A DNA stretch of 12,886 nt. Source: an uncultured Oxalobacteraceae bacterium. Its GTDB lineage: Bacteria > Pseudomonadota > Gammaproteobacteria > Burkholderiales > Burkholderiaceae. The stretch covers positions 1 through 12,886 of the forward strand of contig CAMLFK010000136.1 of the NCBI GenBank assembly GCA_946479255.1. The letters are read 5' to 3'. The position numbers and the translations under genes are program-made. This document shows, in pieces, positions 1 through 7,860 of this stretch; the first letter of the stretch is position 1, and every line of letters starts with the position of its first letter. The notes beneath the pieces are model-generated. The model made no database searches. It was given only the letters and a program-made list of their open reading frames with translations, and had not been told where the DNA came from.

Positions 1-371
1 ATCGGGATCATGCGCAGCAGCGCCATGCCCCAGCCGAAGAAGGGGATATACAGGATCTCTTTTTTGAAGACGTACACCAGCGGGCGCAGCATGTTCGGCA
101 GCAGGAAGATGGTTTCCCATGCCGACTGGTGCTTGGCCAGCACGATGGCGGGCGAATCGGGCAGGTTCTCGTAACCCTTGAACTGGTAGCGGATGCCGCA
201 GATGACTTTTGCGCACCAGATCACGAAGACGTTCCAGCGCGAGGTCACCCAGAAGCGCTTGTTGTACGGCAGCGGCGCGGCCAGGAAGCAGACGAAGGCC
301 CACACCACGGTGGCGATGACCATGACGATGGTGAACAACAGGGAACGCAGGAATGGGATGGTATTACGCAA
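1..371 (-). CDS. plsC: 1-acyl-sn-glycerol-3-phosphate acyltransferase, 5' part (runs off the window)
   Basis: Lysophosphatidic acid acyltransferase at the inner membrane, which adds the second acyl chain to lysophosphatidate to make phosphatidic acid for phospholipid synthesis. Only about the first 123 codons are here. The visible protein has an N-terminal hydrophobic helix (about residues 5-32). The PlsC-family acyltransferase signature follows as HQSAWE (the HX4D/E-type catalytic motif, about residues 78-83), then a KKEILYIPFFGWG stretch typical of the family's second block. No ATG or GTG lies in frame upstream. I chose the TTG at 371-369 because GGAG (381-378) sits about six bases before it and the reading frame begins cleanly there. 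It is the last visible gene of the glyQ-glyS-gmhB-plsC run, 55 nt after gmhB, and is probably co-transcribed. The C-terminal half cannot be judged. Confidence 0.88.
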   Translation of the reverse strand, partial: MRNTIPFLRSLLFTIVMVIATVVWAFVCFLAAPLPYNKRFWVTSRWNVFVIWCAKVICGIRYQFKGYENLPDSPAIVLAKHQSAWETIFLLPNMLRPLVYVFKKEILYIPFFGWGMALLRMIP

Positions 372-426
372 AGAACTCTCCGGGAGGTGGTATCGGATCG
401 GGTAGCGGATCGCTGGGACGAAAAAG

Positions 427-990
427 TCAGGTTGGAATGTGGGCGCCGGCCGCTTTGACCTTGAGCAGCGAGTTGACCATGTCGGACAGGTCGGCAAACA
501 CCTGGGTGCCGGGCGGCAGCCCGCCCACGTCGTTGGTCCGCTCGCCTTTGCCGGTCAGGACCAGATAGGGCACGCAGCCGCTGACAAAGCCGGCCTGCAG
601 GTCGCGCAGCGAGTCGCCCACGGTCGGCACGCCCTTGAGGCTGACCTTGAAGCGCTTGGCGATTTCGTCGAACATGCCGGCCTTGGGCTTGCGGCAGTCG
701 CAGCTGTCGATGGCCGCGTGCGGGCAGAAGAAGATGGCGTCGATGGTCGCGCCGACCTGTTGGGCACTGGCGTGCATCTTCTGGTGGATGGCGTTCAGGA
801 TGGTCATGTCGAACAGTTCGCGCGCAATGCCCGACTGGTTCGACGCGACCACCACGCGATAACCAGCCTGGTTGAGGCGGGCGATGGCTTCGAGCGAGCC
901 GGGAATCGGCACCCACTCGGCCGGCGACTTGATGAACTCGGGCGAGTCATGGTTAATGACGCCGTCGCGGTCGAGGATGATCATCTTCAT
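427..990 (-). CDS. gmhB: D-glycero-beta-D-manno-heptose-1,7-bisphosphate 7-phosphatase
   Basis: HAD-superfamily phosphatase (187 aa) that removes the 7-phosphate from heptose bisphosphate in the ADP-heptose pathway feeding the LPS inner core; cytoplasmic. Motif I is DRDGVIN (residues 7-13, nucleophile D7 and acid/base D9), motif II is SNQSG (50-54), and the late acidic motif is GDSLRD (125-130). A zinc-binding C-x-H...C-x-C set is seen at C89, H91, C97 and C99, followed by RKP (100-102). The H-to-C loop is short: five residues, against about twelve in the E. coli enzyme as I recall it. The start ATG has GAGGG eight bases upstream. It begins 16 nt after glyS and belongs to the same transcription unit. 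The link to glyS and plsC is, to my knowledge, common in Burkholderiales. A related histidinol-phosphatase-type HAD enzyme is the main alternative but is less likely given the zinc loop. Confidence 0.92.
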   Translation of the reverse strand: MKMIILDRDGVINHDSPEFIKSPAEWVPIPGSLEAIARLNQAGYRVVVASNQSGIARELFDMTILNAIHQKMHASAQQVGATIDAIFFCPHAAIDSCDCRKPKAGMFDEIAKRFKVSLKGVPTVGDSLRDLQAGFVSGCVPYLVLTGKGERTNDVGGLPPGTQVFADLSDMVNSLLKVKAAGAHIPT

Positions 991-1006
991 GGCTTGCCCT
1001 CGTCGC

Positions 1007-3094
1007 TTACGCCGCCAGCTTGGAGATGTCGGCCACGCGGTTCATCATGGCGTGCAGAGATGCCAGCAGCGCCAGGCGGTTGTTGCGCAGCGCGGCGTCT
1101 TCGGCCATCACCATGACGTCGTTGAAGAAGCCGTCGACGTCGTCGCGCATCTGCGCCAGGGTCTTGAGGGTGCCGGTGAAGTCGCGCGCGGCGAATGCCG
1201 CATCGACTTCAGGGCGCACGCGCACGATGGCCTGGTACAGCTTTTTCTCGGCGTCTTCCTGCAGCAGCTCCTGATTGATCTCGCCGCTCGGGGCGTCGGT
1301 CTTTTTCAGGATATTGGTGATGCGCTTGTTGGCGGCGGCCAGCGAGCTCGATTCCGGCAGGGCGGCGAAGGCTTGCACCGCTTCCAGGCGAAGGGCGATA
1401 TCGTGCACGCGGTCCAGGTGGCTGGTCAGTACGGCTTCGACTTCGTTCGGCGTAAAGCCGCGCTCGCGCAGGATGCCGCGCAGGCGGTCGAACATGAAGG
1501 CGCGCACGTCCAGCACCGGATCGGTGAAGCCGGCGATGCCCTTGAAGCGCTTGTTGGCAAATTCCAGCAGTTCGATCAGCGAGATGTCGATACGCTTTTC
1601 GACCAGCATGCGCAGCACGCCCAGCGCGTGGCGGCGCAGCGCGAACGGGTCTTTCTCGCCGGTCGGCTGCAGGCCGATGCCCCAGATGCCCACGAGGGTT
1701 TCCAGTTTATCGGCCAGGGCCACGGCAGTGCCGGTCTGGGTCGATGGCAGGGCGTCGCCGGCAAAGCGCGGCTGATAGTGTTCGGTGGCGGTCAGCGCGA
1801 CTTCGTCCGGCTCGCCGTCGTGGCGTGCGTAGTAGCTGCCCATGATGCCTTGCAGCTCAGGGAATTCACCCACCATATCGGTCAGCAGGTCGGCCTTGGA
1901 CAAGAGCGCGCCGCGTTCGGCCAGCTGCTCGTCGTAGCCCAGCACGTGGGCAATCTCTTTGGCGATGCCGACCACGCGGGTCGAGCGCTCGGCCTGGGTG
2001 CCCAGCTTGTTGTGGTAGACCACGTTTGCAAGCTGCGGCAGGCGCGCTTCCAGCGACTTCTTCTTGTCCTGCTCGAAGAAGAACTTGGCGTCGGACAGGC
2101 GCGGGCGCACCACGCGCTCGTTACCGCCGACGATGTGCTGCGGGTCGTCGGTGGCGATGTTGGAGACGATCAGGAAGCGCGAGCGCAGCTTGCCGGCGGC
2201 GTCGGTCAGCGCAAAATACTTCTGGTTGGTCTGCATGGTCAGGATCAGGCATTCCTGCGGCACGGCCAAAAACTCTTCTTCGAAGTGACACTCGTACACC
2301 ACCGGCCATTCGACCAGGGCGGTGACTTCGTCGAGCAGGGACTCGGGCATCAGCACCTTGTCGGCGCCGGCTTTCTCCAGCAGGGAAGCGCGGATCTTTT
2401 CCTTGCGCGCGTCCAGGCTGGCGATGACTTTGCCTTCGGTTTCCAGCGTTGCGGCATAGTGCTCGGCGTGCGGAATCGTCAAGGCGCCGGCGGCGGCGAG
2501 GAAGCGGTGGCCCAGGGTCTCTTTGGCGGCGTTCAGGCCGAGCAGGCTGACCGGGACCACGGCGTCGCCATGGATCGCGATCAGCTTATGCGCCGGGCGC
2601 ACGAACTGCACGGTGCTGCCATCCGGGCGCTGGTAGCTCATCAATTTAGGAATCGGCAGCTTGGCCGCGGATTCTTCGACGGCCGACTGCAGGCCGCCTT
2701 GCAGGGCGCTGCCGGTCACGCTGCGGGTGTAGAAGAAGCTCTCGGCCTTGCCGTCGACGGCGCGTTCCAGGCTGGAGAGCGGCAGGTCGGGCACGCCGAG
2801 TGCGGCCAGTTTTTTGGCCAGCGGCGCGCTCGGCTTGCCGGCGGCGTCCAGCGCGACCGAGACCGGCAGCACTTTTTCGCGCAGCGATTTGTCGGGCGAG
2901 GTGGCGCGCACGCGGGTGATGGAGACGGCCAGGCGGCGCGGGGTGGCATAGGCGGTGGCGACGCTGTCTTCTTCAAGGAAGTCGCGCGCTTTGAGGCCAT
3001 TGACGATGCCGGCGGCAAAAGCGGCGCCCAGCTTGGCCAGCGCTTTCGGCGGCAGTTCTTCGGTCAGCAGTTCGACGAGTAAGGTCTGGTTCAT
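1007..3094 (-). CDS. glyS: Glycine--tRNA ligase beta subunit
   Basis: Beta subunit of the bacterial alpha2beta2 glycyl-tRNA synthetase, which binds tRNA(Gly) while the alpha subunit carries the aminoacylation core; cytoplasmic. At 695 aa it is close to the usual length (about 690). Recognisable family blocks are the N-terminal [15 protein letters not shown] (residues 5-19), the [11 protein letters not shown] block (284-294), [16 protein letters not shown] (324-339), the HD-type segment with EFPELQG (410-416) and [10 protein letters not shown] (479-488). The C-terminal third is the helical anticodon-binding (DALR-like) region. It starts 18 nt after the glyQ stop with only a weak Shine-Dalgarno sequence, which suggests translational coupling so that the two subunits are made in equal amounts. 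gmhB follows after 16 nt. No frameshift or missing block was seen. Confidence 0.97.
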   Translation of the reverse strand: MNQTLLVELLTEELPPKALAKLGAAFAAGIVNGLKARDFLEEDSVATAYATPRRLAVSITRVRATSPDKSLREKVLPVSVALDAAGKPSAPLAKKLAALGVPDLPLSSLERAVDGKAESFFYTRSVTGSALQGGLQSAVEESAAKLPIPKLMSYQRPDGSTVQFVRPAHKLIAIHGDAVVPVSLLGLNAAKETLGHRFLAAAGALTIPHAEHYAATLETEGKVIASLDARKEKIRASLLEKAGADKVLMPESLLDEVTALVEWPVVYECHFEEEFLAVPQECLILTMQTNQKYFALTDAAGKLRSRFLIVSNIATDDPQHIVGGNERVVRPRLSDAKFFFEQDKKKSLEARLPQLANVVYHNKLGTQAERSTRVVGIAKEIAHVLGYDEQLAERGALLSKADLLTDMVGEFPELQGIMGSYYARHDGEPDEVALTATEHYQPRFAGDALPSTQTGTAVALADKLETLVGIWGIGLQPTGEKDPFALRRHALGVLRMLVEKRIDISLIELLEFANKRFKGIAGFTDPVLDVRAFMFDRLRGILRERGFTPNEVEAVLTSHLDRVHDIALRLEAVQAFAALPESSSLAAANKRITNILKKTDAPSGEINQELLQEDAEKKLYQAIVRVRPEVDAAFAARDFTGTLKTLAQMRDDVDGFFNDVMVMAEDAALRNNRLALLASLHAMMNRVADISKLAA

Positions 3095-3112
3095 GGTTCT
3101 GTTCTTGTTCGG

Positions 3113-4030
3113 TCAGATCGGGGTGGCGGCGGCCTGCTGCGGCAGCATCGGGAAACCAAGCTTTTCGCGCGAGTCGTAATAGGCCTGGGCGACCAGGCGC
3201 GAGAGCGTGCGCACACGGCCGATGTAGGCGGCGCGCTCGGTCACGGAAATGGCGCCGCGCGCGTCCAGCATGTTGAAGCTGTGCGAGGCCTTCATGATCT
3301 GCTCGTAAGCGGGCAAGGTCAGCTGCAACTCGATCAGGCGCTTGGCTTCCGATTCGTGGTTGGCGAACTGGGCGAACAGCAGCTCGGTGTTGGCGTGCTC
3401 GAAGTTGTAGGTCGACTGCTCGACTTCGTTCTGGTGGAACACGTCGCCGTAGCTGAGCTTTTTAGTTACGCCATTCTCTTCCCACTCGGTCCACACCAGG
3501 TCGTAGACGTTTTCCACGCCCTGCAGGTACATGGCCAGGCGCTCGATGCCGTAGGTGATTTCACCCAGCACCGGTTTGCAGTCGAGGCCGCCGACTTGCT
3601 GGAAGTAGGTGAACTGGGTCACTTCCATGCCGTTGAGCCAGACTTCCCAGCCCAAGCCCCAGGCGCCCAGGGTCGGGCTTTCCCAGTCGTCTTCGACGAA
3701 ACGCACATCGTTCTGCTTCAGGCTCAGGCCCAGCGCTTCCAGCGAACCGAGGTAGAGCTCGAGGATGTTTTCCGGTGCCGGCTTCAAGACCACCTGGTAC
3801 TGGTAGTAGTGCTGCAGGCGGTTGGGGTTTTCGCCATAGCGGCCGTCCTTCGGGCGGCGCGAAGGCTGCACGTAGGCGGCGCGCCAGGGTTCCGGCCCGA
3901 TCGCGCGCAGGAAGGTGCCAGTGTGGAAGGTGCCGGCGCCGACTTCCATGTCATACGGCTGGAGCAGGGCGCAGCCTTGCTTGTCCCAGTAGGTTTGCAA
4001 GGTCAGAATGATTTGTTGGAATGTGAGCAT
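3113..4030 (-). CDS. glyQ: Glycine--tRNA ligase alpha subunit
   Basis: Catalytic alpha subunit of the heterotetrameric class II glycyl-tRNA synthetase, which activates glycine with ATP and loads tRNA(Gly). It has 305 aa against about 303 in E. coli. It opens with [15 protein letters not shown] and then [17 protein letters not shown] (residues 20-36). The class II motif 2 region is [16 protein letters not shown] (51-66) running into [15 protein letters not shown] (70-84). Motif 3 is [15 protein letters not shown] (156-170) with the conserved arginine at 164. It is first of the glyQ-glyS-gmhB-plsC group, separated by 104 nt from the upstream lnt. That gap holds an inverted repeat (4075-4095) and could carry its own promoter. 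No strong Shine-Dalgarno sequence precedes the ATG, but the family start fits this ATG exactly. Confidence 0.97.
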   Translation of the reverse strand: MLTFQQIILTLQTYWDKQGCALLQPYDMEVGAGTFHTGTFLRAIGPEPWRAAYVQPSRRPKDGRYGENPNRLQHYYQYQVVLKPAPENILELYLGSLEALGLSLKQNDVRFVEDDWESPTLGAWGLGWEVWLNGMEVTQFTYFQQVGGLDCKPVLGEITYGIERLAMYLQGVENVYDLVWTEWEENGVTKKLSYGDVFHQNEVEQSTYNFEHANTELLFAQFANHESEAKRLIELQLTLPAYEQIMKASHSFNMLDARGAISVTERAAYIGRVRTLSRLVAQAYYDSREKLGFPMLPQQAAATPI

Positions 4031-4074
4031 CTTGTGTGAGGTCGCGCGGCAGAGGGCGCAAACGATGTGAGTTT

Positions 4075-4095
4075 GCTAAAACGACCAATTTTAGC
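4075..4095. repeat. Perfect 7-bp inverted repeat in the lnt-glyQ gap
   Basis: GCTAAAA (4075-4081) and TTTTAGC (4089-4095) are exact inverted repeats around a 7-nt spacer. They lie in the only sizeable gap between lnt and glyQ, ending 45 nt upstream of the glyQ ATG. The arms are too AT-rich, and lack a downstream U-run, for a standard intrinsic terminator. The symmetry would suit an operator or a small leader hairpin. On the minus strand the repeat contains TAAAAT, five of six matches to a sigma-70 -10 box, but I found no matching -35. The symmetry is certain; its function is not. Confidence 0.45.
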
Positions 4096-4134
4096 GGGTT
4101 TTGACGGGGTTCTGGGGGCGAACTGACAGCAGGA

Positions 4135-5703
4135 TCATGATTTTCGGCGGTCTTTGCTCCAAATCTTCGCCCAAATGAGTGAGGCGGCAAAGGCCAGCAC
4201 GGCCAGCGCCAGCATCGTATAGTTGCCGAAGCGAATAAACGGCGTCATCCCGCCCATGCCCTGGACGCGCACCGCCAGGGTGCCCTGGGCGTACATCGGC
4301 AGCAGGGCGGCGACCTTGCCGCGGCCGTCGATGACGGCGGTGGCACCAGTGTTGGTGGAACGTAACATCGGGCGGCCGGTTTCGATCGAGCGCATCTGGG
4401 AAATCTGCAGATGTTGCGGGATGGCGATCGATTCGCCGAACCAGGCCAGGTTGGAGACGTTGAGCAGCATGGTGGCCGGCTGCGGCAGGCTGCGCAGCTG
4501 CAGGGCGATTTCCTCGCCGAACACGTCTTCGTAGCAGACATTGGGCAGCACCAGCTGGTCCTTGACCGGGAAAGGCGCCTGCACTTCCTTGCCGCGGGTC
4601 TGCTCGCCCAGCGGGATGCGCATCATGTCGACGAACCAGCGAAAGCCCAGCGGCACGAATTCGCCGAAAGGCACCAGGTGGTGCTTGTCGTAGCGGTAGT
4701 CCGGGCCGCCGGCGGGCGAATAGCCGGCCACGCTGTTGGAATACAGGCCAGGGCCATCGGACAAGGGAATACCGAACAGGATGTGGCTGCCGCTGGCGGC
4801 GGCATACTGCTTGAATGAATCCAGATAGCCCGGCGGCAGGTATTGCGGCAGGGTCATCACGGCCGTTTCCGGCAGGGCGATCAGGTCGGCCGGCGCTTCG
4901 GTGACCAGTTTCTGGTAGAGCTCCAGCGTGGCGACGGCGTGATTGACATTGAATTTCTGGTCTTGCGGAATATTGCCCTGCACCAGGCGCACGGAAATCG
5001 GCTTGCCCTGCGGCTGGGTCCACTGCGCAAAAGTGAGGCCGAAACCGATGGCCAGGGTCGTGCCGAGCACGGCGGCCCCAAGCAGGCGGCGGCTTTGCGT
5101 CAGCATGGCCAGGGCGCTGGCGCAGACGGCGGCGATGACGCCGATGCCGTACACGCCGACCAGCGGCGCATAGCCTTTCAATGGGCTGATGTTATGGGCG
5201 TAGCCGGCGGCGACCCACGGAAAGCCGGTCAGGACCCAGCCGCGCATCCACTCCGACAAGCCCCAGGCGAAGGGCAAAATCAGGAACAAAAAGCTGGCCA
5301 GCGGCAATGAAAAGCGGCGCCGCAGCCAGGTCGAGACGCCGGTGGCAAAGGCAGTGAACAGGCCCATGTAGGCGCCCAGCAGGATCACCGCGGCCACCGC
5401 CAGCGGGCCGGGGATGTTGCCGAAGCGATTCATGGTGATGTATAGCCAGTGCATGCCGGCGACCGACCAGCCGAAGCCGAAGGCCCAGCCGAGCAGGGTG
5501 CCGCGGCGGACAAGCGGGCGGATGCCGACCTGGTAGAACAGGTAGCCCAGGCAGGCGAATTGCAGCGGCCACCAGCCGAACGGGGCGAACGAGAACACGC
5601 TGGCCGCGCCGGCCAGCGCTACCAGCAGCAGCCGGAGTTTGCTTGTAGCTTCGTTTGACTCGGTGCGTACAGCGGCGTCCCGATTAGCGCGGCGCCGCAG
5701 CAT
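4135..5703 (-). CDS. lnt: Apolipoprotein N-acyltransferase
   Basis: Inner-membrane enzyme that transfers an acyl chain from phospholipid to the N-terminal cysteine of diacylated lipoproteins, the last step of lipoprotein maturation and a requirement for outer-membrane sorting by Lol. It has 522 aa (E. coli about 512). The N-terminal 20-225 are a series of hydrophobic helices, followed by a periplasmic nitrilase-like domain (about 235-485) and a C-terminal helix (about 495-512). The catalytic triad is visible as E279 in LIALPETAV, K340 in YDKHHLVPFGEF and C390 in NVCYEDVFGEE; the accessory glutamates E348 and E392 are also present. Its ATG overlaps the corC TGA in TGATG, so it is very likely translationally coupled to corC, a pairing conserved across Proteobacteria. 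It would be needed to mature the Sel1 lipoprotein encoded nearby. Confidence 0.96.
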   Translation of the reverse strand: MLRRRANRDAAVRTESNEATSKLRLLLVALAGAASVFSFAPFGWWPLQFACLGYLFYQVGIRPLVRRGTLLGWAFGFGWSVAGMHWLYITMNRFGNIPGPLAVAAVILLGAYMGLFTAFATGVSTWLRRRFSLPLASFLFLILPFAWGLSEWMRGWVLTGFPWVAAGYAHNISPLKGYAPLVGVYGIGVIAAVCASALAMLTQSRRLLGAAVLGTTLAIGFGLTFAQWTQPQGKPISVRLVQGNIPQDQKFNVNHAVATLELYQKLVTEAPADLIALPETAVMTLPQYLPPGYLDSFKQYAAASGSHILFGIPLSDGPGLYSNSVAGYSPAGGPDYRYDKHHLVPFGEFVPLGFRWFVDMMRIPLGEQTRGKEVQAPFPVKDQLVLPNVCYEDVFGEEIALQLRSLPQPATMLLNVSNLAWFGESIAIPQHLQISQMRSIETGRPMLRSTNTGATAVIDGRGKVAALLPMYAQGTLAVRVQGMGGMTPFIRFGNYTMLALAVLAFAASLIWAKIWSKDRRKS

Positions 5704-6581
5704 CAGTCGTGCTGGTCTTCCGCCAGGGGCAGCTTTTCAACCAGCAGCACGTGGATCTGGCGCGCGTCGGCACGCAGCACTTCGAAGCGCAGGTTGTCGA
5801 TGTCGAACACGTCGCCCTTGTGCGGCATGCGTCCCAGGTGGCTGGCCACCAGGCCGCCGATGGTGTCGACGTCGTCCTCGGGCAGGCTGGTGCCGAGTTC
5901 TTCGTTGAACTGCTCCAGCTCGGTCAGTGCCTTGACCCGCCAGCGCGGGCCCAGCTGGCCTTCCTTGATGGAGAGGATATTGTCTTCTTCTTCGTCGAAA
6001 TCGTATTCGTCTTCGATGTCGCCGACGATCTGCTCGAGCACGTCTTCGATGGTGATCAGGCCGGCCACGCCGCTGTACTCATCGACCACGATGGCCATGT
6101 GATTGTGGTTGGCGCGGAAGTCGCGCAGCAGCACATTCAGGCGTTTCGATTCGGGGATGAAGATGGCGGGGCGCAGCATGTCGCGCACGTCGAACGATTC
6201 TTCGGCGTAATAACGCAGCAGGTCTTTGGCCAGCAGGATGCCGACCACCTTGTCGCGTTCGCCTTCAACGGCGGGGAAACGCGAGTGCGCGGTTTCCAGC
6301 ACGGTGGGCAGCCAGTCTTCGATGGGTTTGCTAATGTCGATCACGTCCATCTGCGATCGCGGCACCATGATGTCGCGCGCGGACAGATCCGATACCTGGA
6401 ACACCCCCTCGATCATCGACAAGGCGTCGGCGTCGATCAGGTTGCGTTCCTGCGCGTCGTGCAGCACTTCGAGCAGCTCGGCGCGGTTTTCGGGCTCGGG
6501 GGAAATCAGTGCGGTCAGGCGTTCAAACAGTGACCGGTGTTGCTTGGCGTCCGTGCGGACGTCATAAGGGTGCTCTGGCAT
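5703..6581 (-). CDS. corC: CorC/HlyC-family CBS-domain protein
   Basis: Soluble CBS-pair protein of the CorC/YbeX family (292 aa), historically tied to magnesium/cobalt efflux and, in E. coli YbeX, to ribosome and magnesium homeostasis. The first CBS domain starts at DIMVPRSQMDVI (residues 70-81) and runs to KVVGILLAKDLLRY (111-124). The second spans about 138-195 with HMAIVVDEYSGVAGLITIED (161-180) and VLEQIVGDIEDEYD (181-194). An acidic linker (195-203) leads to the CorC_HlyC transporter-associated domain (about 208-285). There are no membrane segments, unlike the larger CNNM/CorB relatives. It normally sits in a ybeY-corC-lnt operon. Here it is separated from ybeY by about 5.6 kb, so it may depend on its own promoter in 6582-6721. 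No good Shine-Dalgarno sequence precedes its ATG. Confidence 0.94.
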   Translation of the reverse strand: MPEHPYDVRTDAKQHRSLFERLTALISPEPENRAELLEVLHDAQERNLIDADALSMIEGVFQVSDLSARDIMVPRSQMDVIDISKPIEDWLPTVLETAHSRFPAVEGERDKVVGILLAKDLLRYYAEESFDVRDMLRPAIFIPESKRLNVLLRDFRANHNHMAIVVDEYSGVAGLITIEDVLEQIVGDIEDEYDFDEEEDNILSIKEGQLGPRWRVKALTELEQFNEELGTSLPEDDVDTIGGLVASHLGRMPHKGDVFDIDNLRFEVLRADARQIHVLLVEKLPLAEDQHD

Positions 6582-6721
6582 AGTTGGCGTGAGCCGTTGT
6601 TGCGATGACGGGTAGGATACACCAAAAGCGCGGGTGCCCGTTTTTTAAGCGGAATTCTTTATGGGTTTGGCAATAGCTTCTGCAGCGTACTGTGCGGGCG
6701 CGCGCGATTGAGGGCGATCTA
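6582..6721. other. Divergent intergenic region between corC and the acyltransferase gene
   Basis: This 140-nt gap must hold the start signals of corC (leftward) and the acyltransferase gene (rightward), because the genes point away from each other. Rightward, TTGGCA at 6669-6674 is a five-of-six -35 match but has no convincing -10 at the right spacing. Leftward, TATCCT (complement of 6615-6620) could be a -10 but lacks a good -35. A Shine-Dalgarno GAGGG at 6710-6714 serves the acyltransferase start. I cannot assign promoters with confidence. If corC was once transcribed from the ybeY side, this would be a replacement promoter region. Confidence 0.4.
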
Positions 6722-7843
6722 ATGGCAGGGCCTGGCACCCGCCGACAATCCATGCTTTGTCCCGAGCCGACGAGCCCTCCAATGAAAAATTATCTAAGCC
6801 TGCAATCGCCGGTCCCCTGGTGTCTCGGTAGCGCCAGCCTGCTGCTGGTGGTCTACCACGTGCGTTATCTTTTGTTCGTCAATTACGGCAGCCTGGCCGA
6901 CCGCTCTTTGTGGATCGATGCCTTTTATTTTCTGAGCGGCCTGGGCCACCAGGCCTTCGGCGTGTTTTTCGTGGTCCAGGCCTATCTGCTGGCCGGCAGC
7001 ATCGCCCGGCTGGGCAGCTACCGCGCGGTGCTGGTAGCCAAGAGCGCCAGCACCTATGCCTGCCTGCTGCCGGTGCTGCTGCTGGGGATCGTCCTCGACG
7101 GCACCGGCTCGCGCTATCTCAACGATACCGGGCTGTACACGGCCTTTCCCGACTTCGCGGTGCTCTCCATGGACGCCTCCACCCTGCTGGGCCAGCTGGT
7201 GATGGCCCAGCCCTTCTTCGTGCCTACCTTCGGCACCAATGGCGTGCTGTGGGTGCTGGCCTTCGAGTGGTGGTACAGCTGCATATACCTGCTGCTGGCG
7301 GCCCAGCTGCGCCGGCGCCGATGGCTGGGCCTGACCCTGATTGCCCTGCTGGCGCTGGCGGCGCTGTACAGCTTTCCGTCCGATTTCATCACCTGGGGGC
7401 TGATCTGGCTGATGGGCGTGGTGGTGGCCCGGCCGGGCGTGCGCGCCGTGCCGCTGCGCCTGGCCTTGCCGCTGTTCCTGATTGCCCTGCTGCTGTCGCG
7501 CTACATGGAATCGCAGACCGTCATCCTGGGCGGTCCGCACGGCCTGGTGTTCAGCTGCCTCAAAAATCTGAGTTTCGCGGCCGGCTTTTCGCTGCTGCTG
7601 CTGGCCCTGCAGCGCAAGCCGGCCGAGCTGGCGCCGGACTTTTCCACCGCGGTGTTCTTCGGCCATTTTCCGTTGATGATGTTCATCGTCGCGCTGGGGG
7701 CGCACTGGCAGCCGCTCAAGCAGCCACCGGGTGCCGCCTCGCTGCTGTGGTTCGTGCTGGCCACGCTGGCGATCTACGGCTGCACCTGGGCGCTGTACCG
7801 CGCGCTGCGGCGCTTTGCGCTGGACAGGAGACAGGCGCGCTAG
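6722..7843 (+). CDS. Acyltransferase-3-type integral membrane protein
   Basis: Predicted multi-pass inner-membrane acyltransferase (373 aa), of the superfamily that O-acylates exported glycans such as O-antigen, capsule or periplasmic glucans. Family features are a histidine in the first helix (LLLVVYHVRYLLF, H46), the GVFFVVQAYLLAG segment (residues 80-92) aligning with the usual FFxLSGFL block, GVLWVLAFEWWY (174-185) aligning with the plWSLsvE motif, and a late FFGHFPLMMF (312-321). About ten hydrophobic helices are seen. I chose the ATG at 6722 because GAGGG lies seven bases before it. The ATG at 6782 (MKNYLSL) has no Shine-Dalgarno sequence but would remove an unhydrophobic 20-residue lead. 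It is the only intact plus-strand gene, divergent from corC and convergent with the lipoprotein gene (8 nt between stops). Substrate unknown. Codon use looks like the GC-rich host. Confidence 0.72.
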   Translation: MAGPGTRRQSMLCPEPTSPPMKNYLSLQSPVPWCLGSASLLLVVYHVRYLLFVNYGSLADRSLWIDAFYFLSGLGHQAFGVFFVVQAYLLAGSIARLGSYRAVLVAKSASTYACLLPVLLLGIVLDGTGSRYLNDTGLYTAFPDFAVLSMDASTLLGQLVMAQPFFVPTFGTNGVLWVLAFEWWYSCIYLLLAAQLRRRRWLGLTLIALLALAALYSFPSDFITWGLIWLMGVVVARPGVRAVPLRLALPLFLIALLLSRYMESQTVILGGPHGLVFSCLKNLSFAAGFSLLLLALQRKPAELAPDFSTAVFFGHFPLMMFIVALGAHWQPLKQPPGAASLLWFVLATLAIYGCTWALYRALRRFALDRRQAR

Positions 7844-7860
7844 CGTGCGCCTTATTTCGC
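7834..7860 (+). terminator. Possible intrinsic terminator between convergent genes
   Basis: GGCGCGC (7834-7840) pairs with GTGCGCC (7845-7851), seven pairs with one G-T wobble, around a TAGC loop that contains the acyltransferase stop codon. On the plus strand it is followed by TTATTTCG, a short imperfect T-rich tail. On the minus strand no T-run follows, so it would act mainly for the acyltransferase mRNA. Confidence 0.35.

Noticed and set aside
872..3082. A very long open frame (736 codons) on the plus strand, antisense to glyS
   Set aside because: It mirrors the codon bias of the GC-rich glyS gene. The product has biased, low-sense composition and no recognisable motif, while the minus-strand frame is an unmistakable GlyS.
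3281..6533. Other long plus-strand frames opposite glyQ, lnt and corC (for example 3281-4039, 4843-5310, 5709-6533)
   Set aside because: All are opposite well-recognised housekeeping genes and show the His/Gln/Val-rich composition typical of antisense readings of GC-rich genes.
6631..6646. CGGGTGCCCG followed by six T as an intrinsic terminator on the plus strand
   Set aside because: The loop would be only two bases or the stem only three pairs, and no plus-strand gene ends upstream of it.
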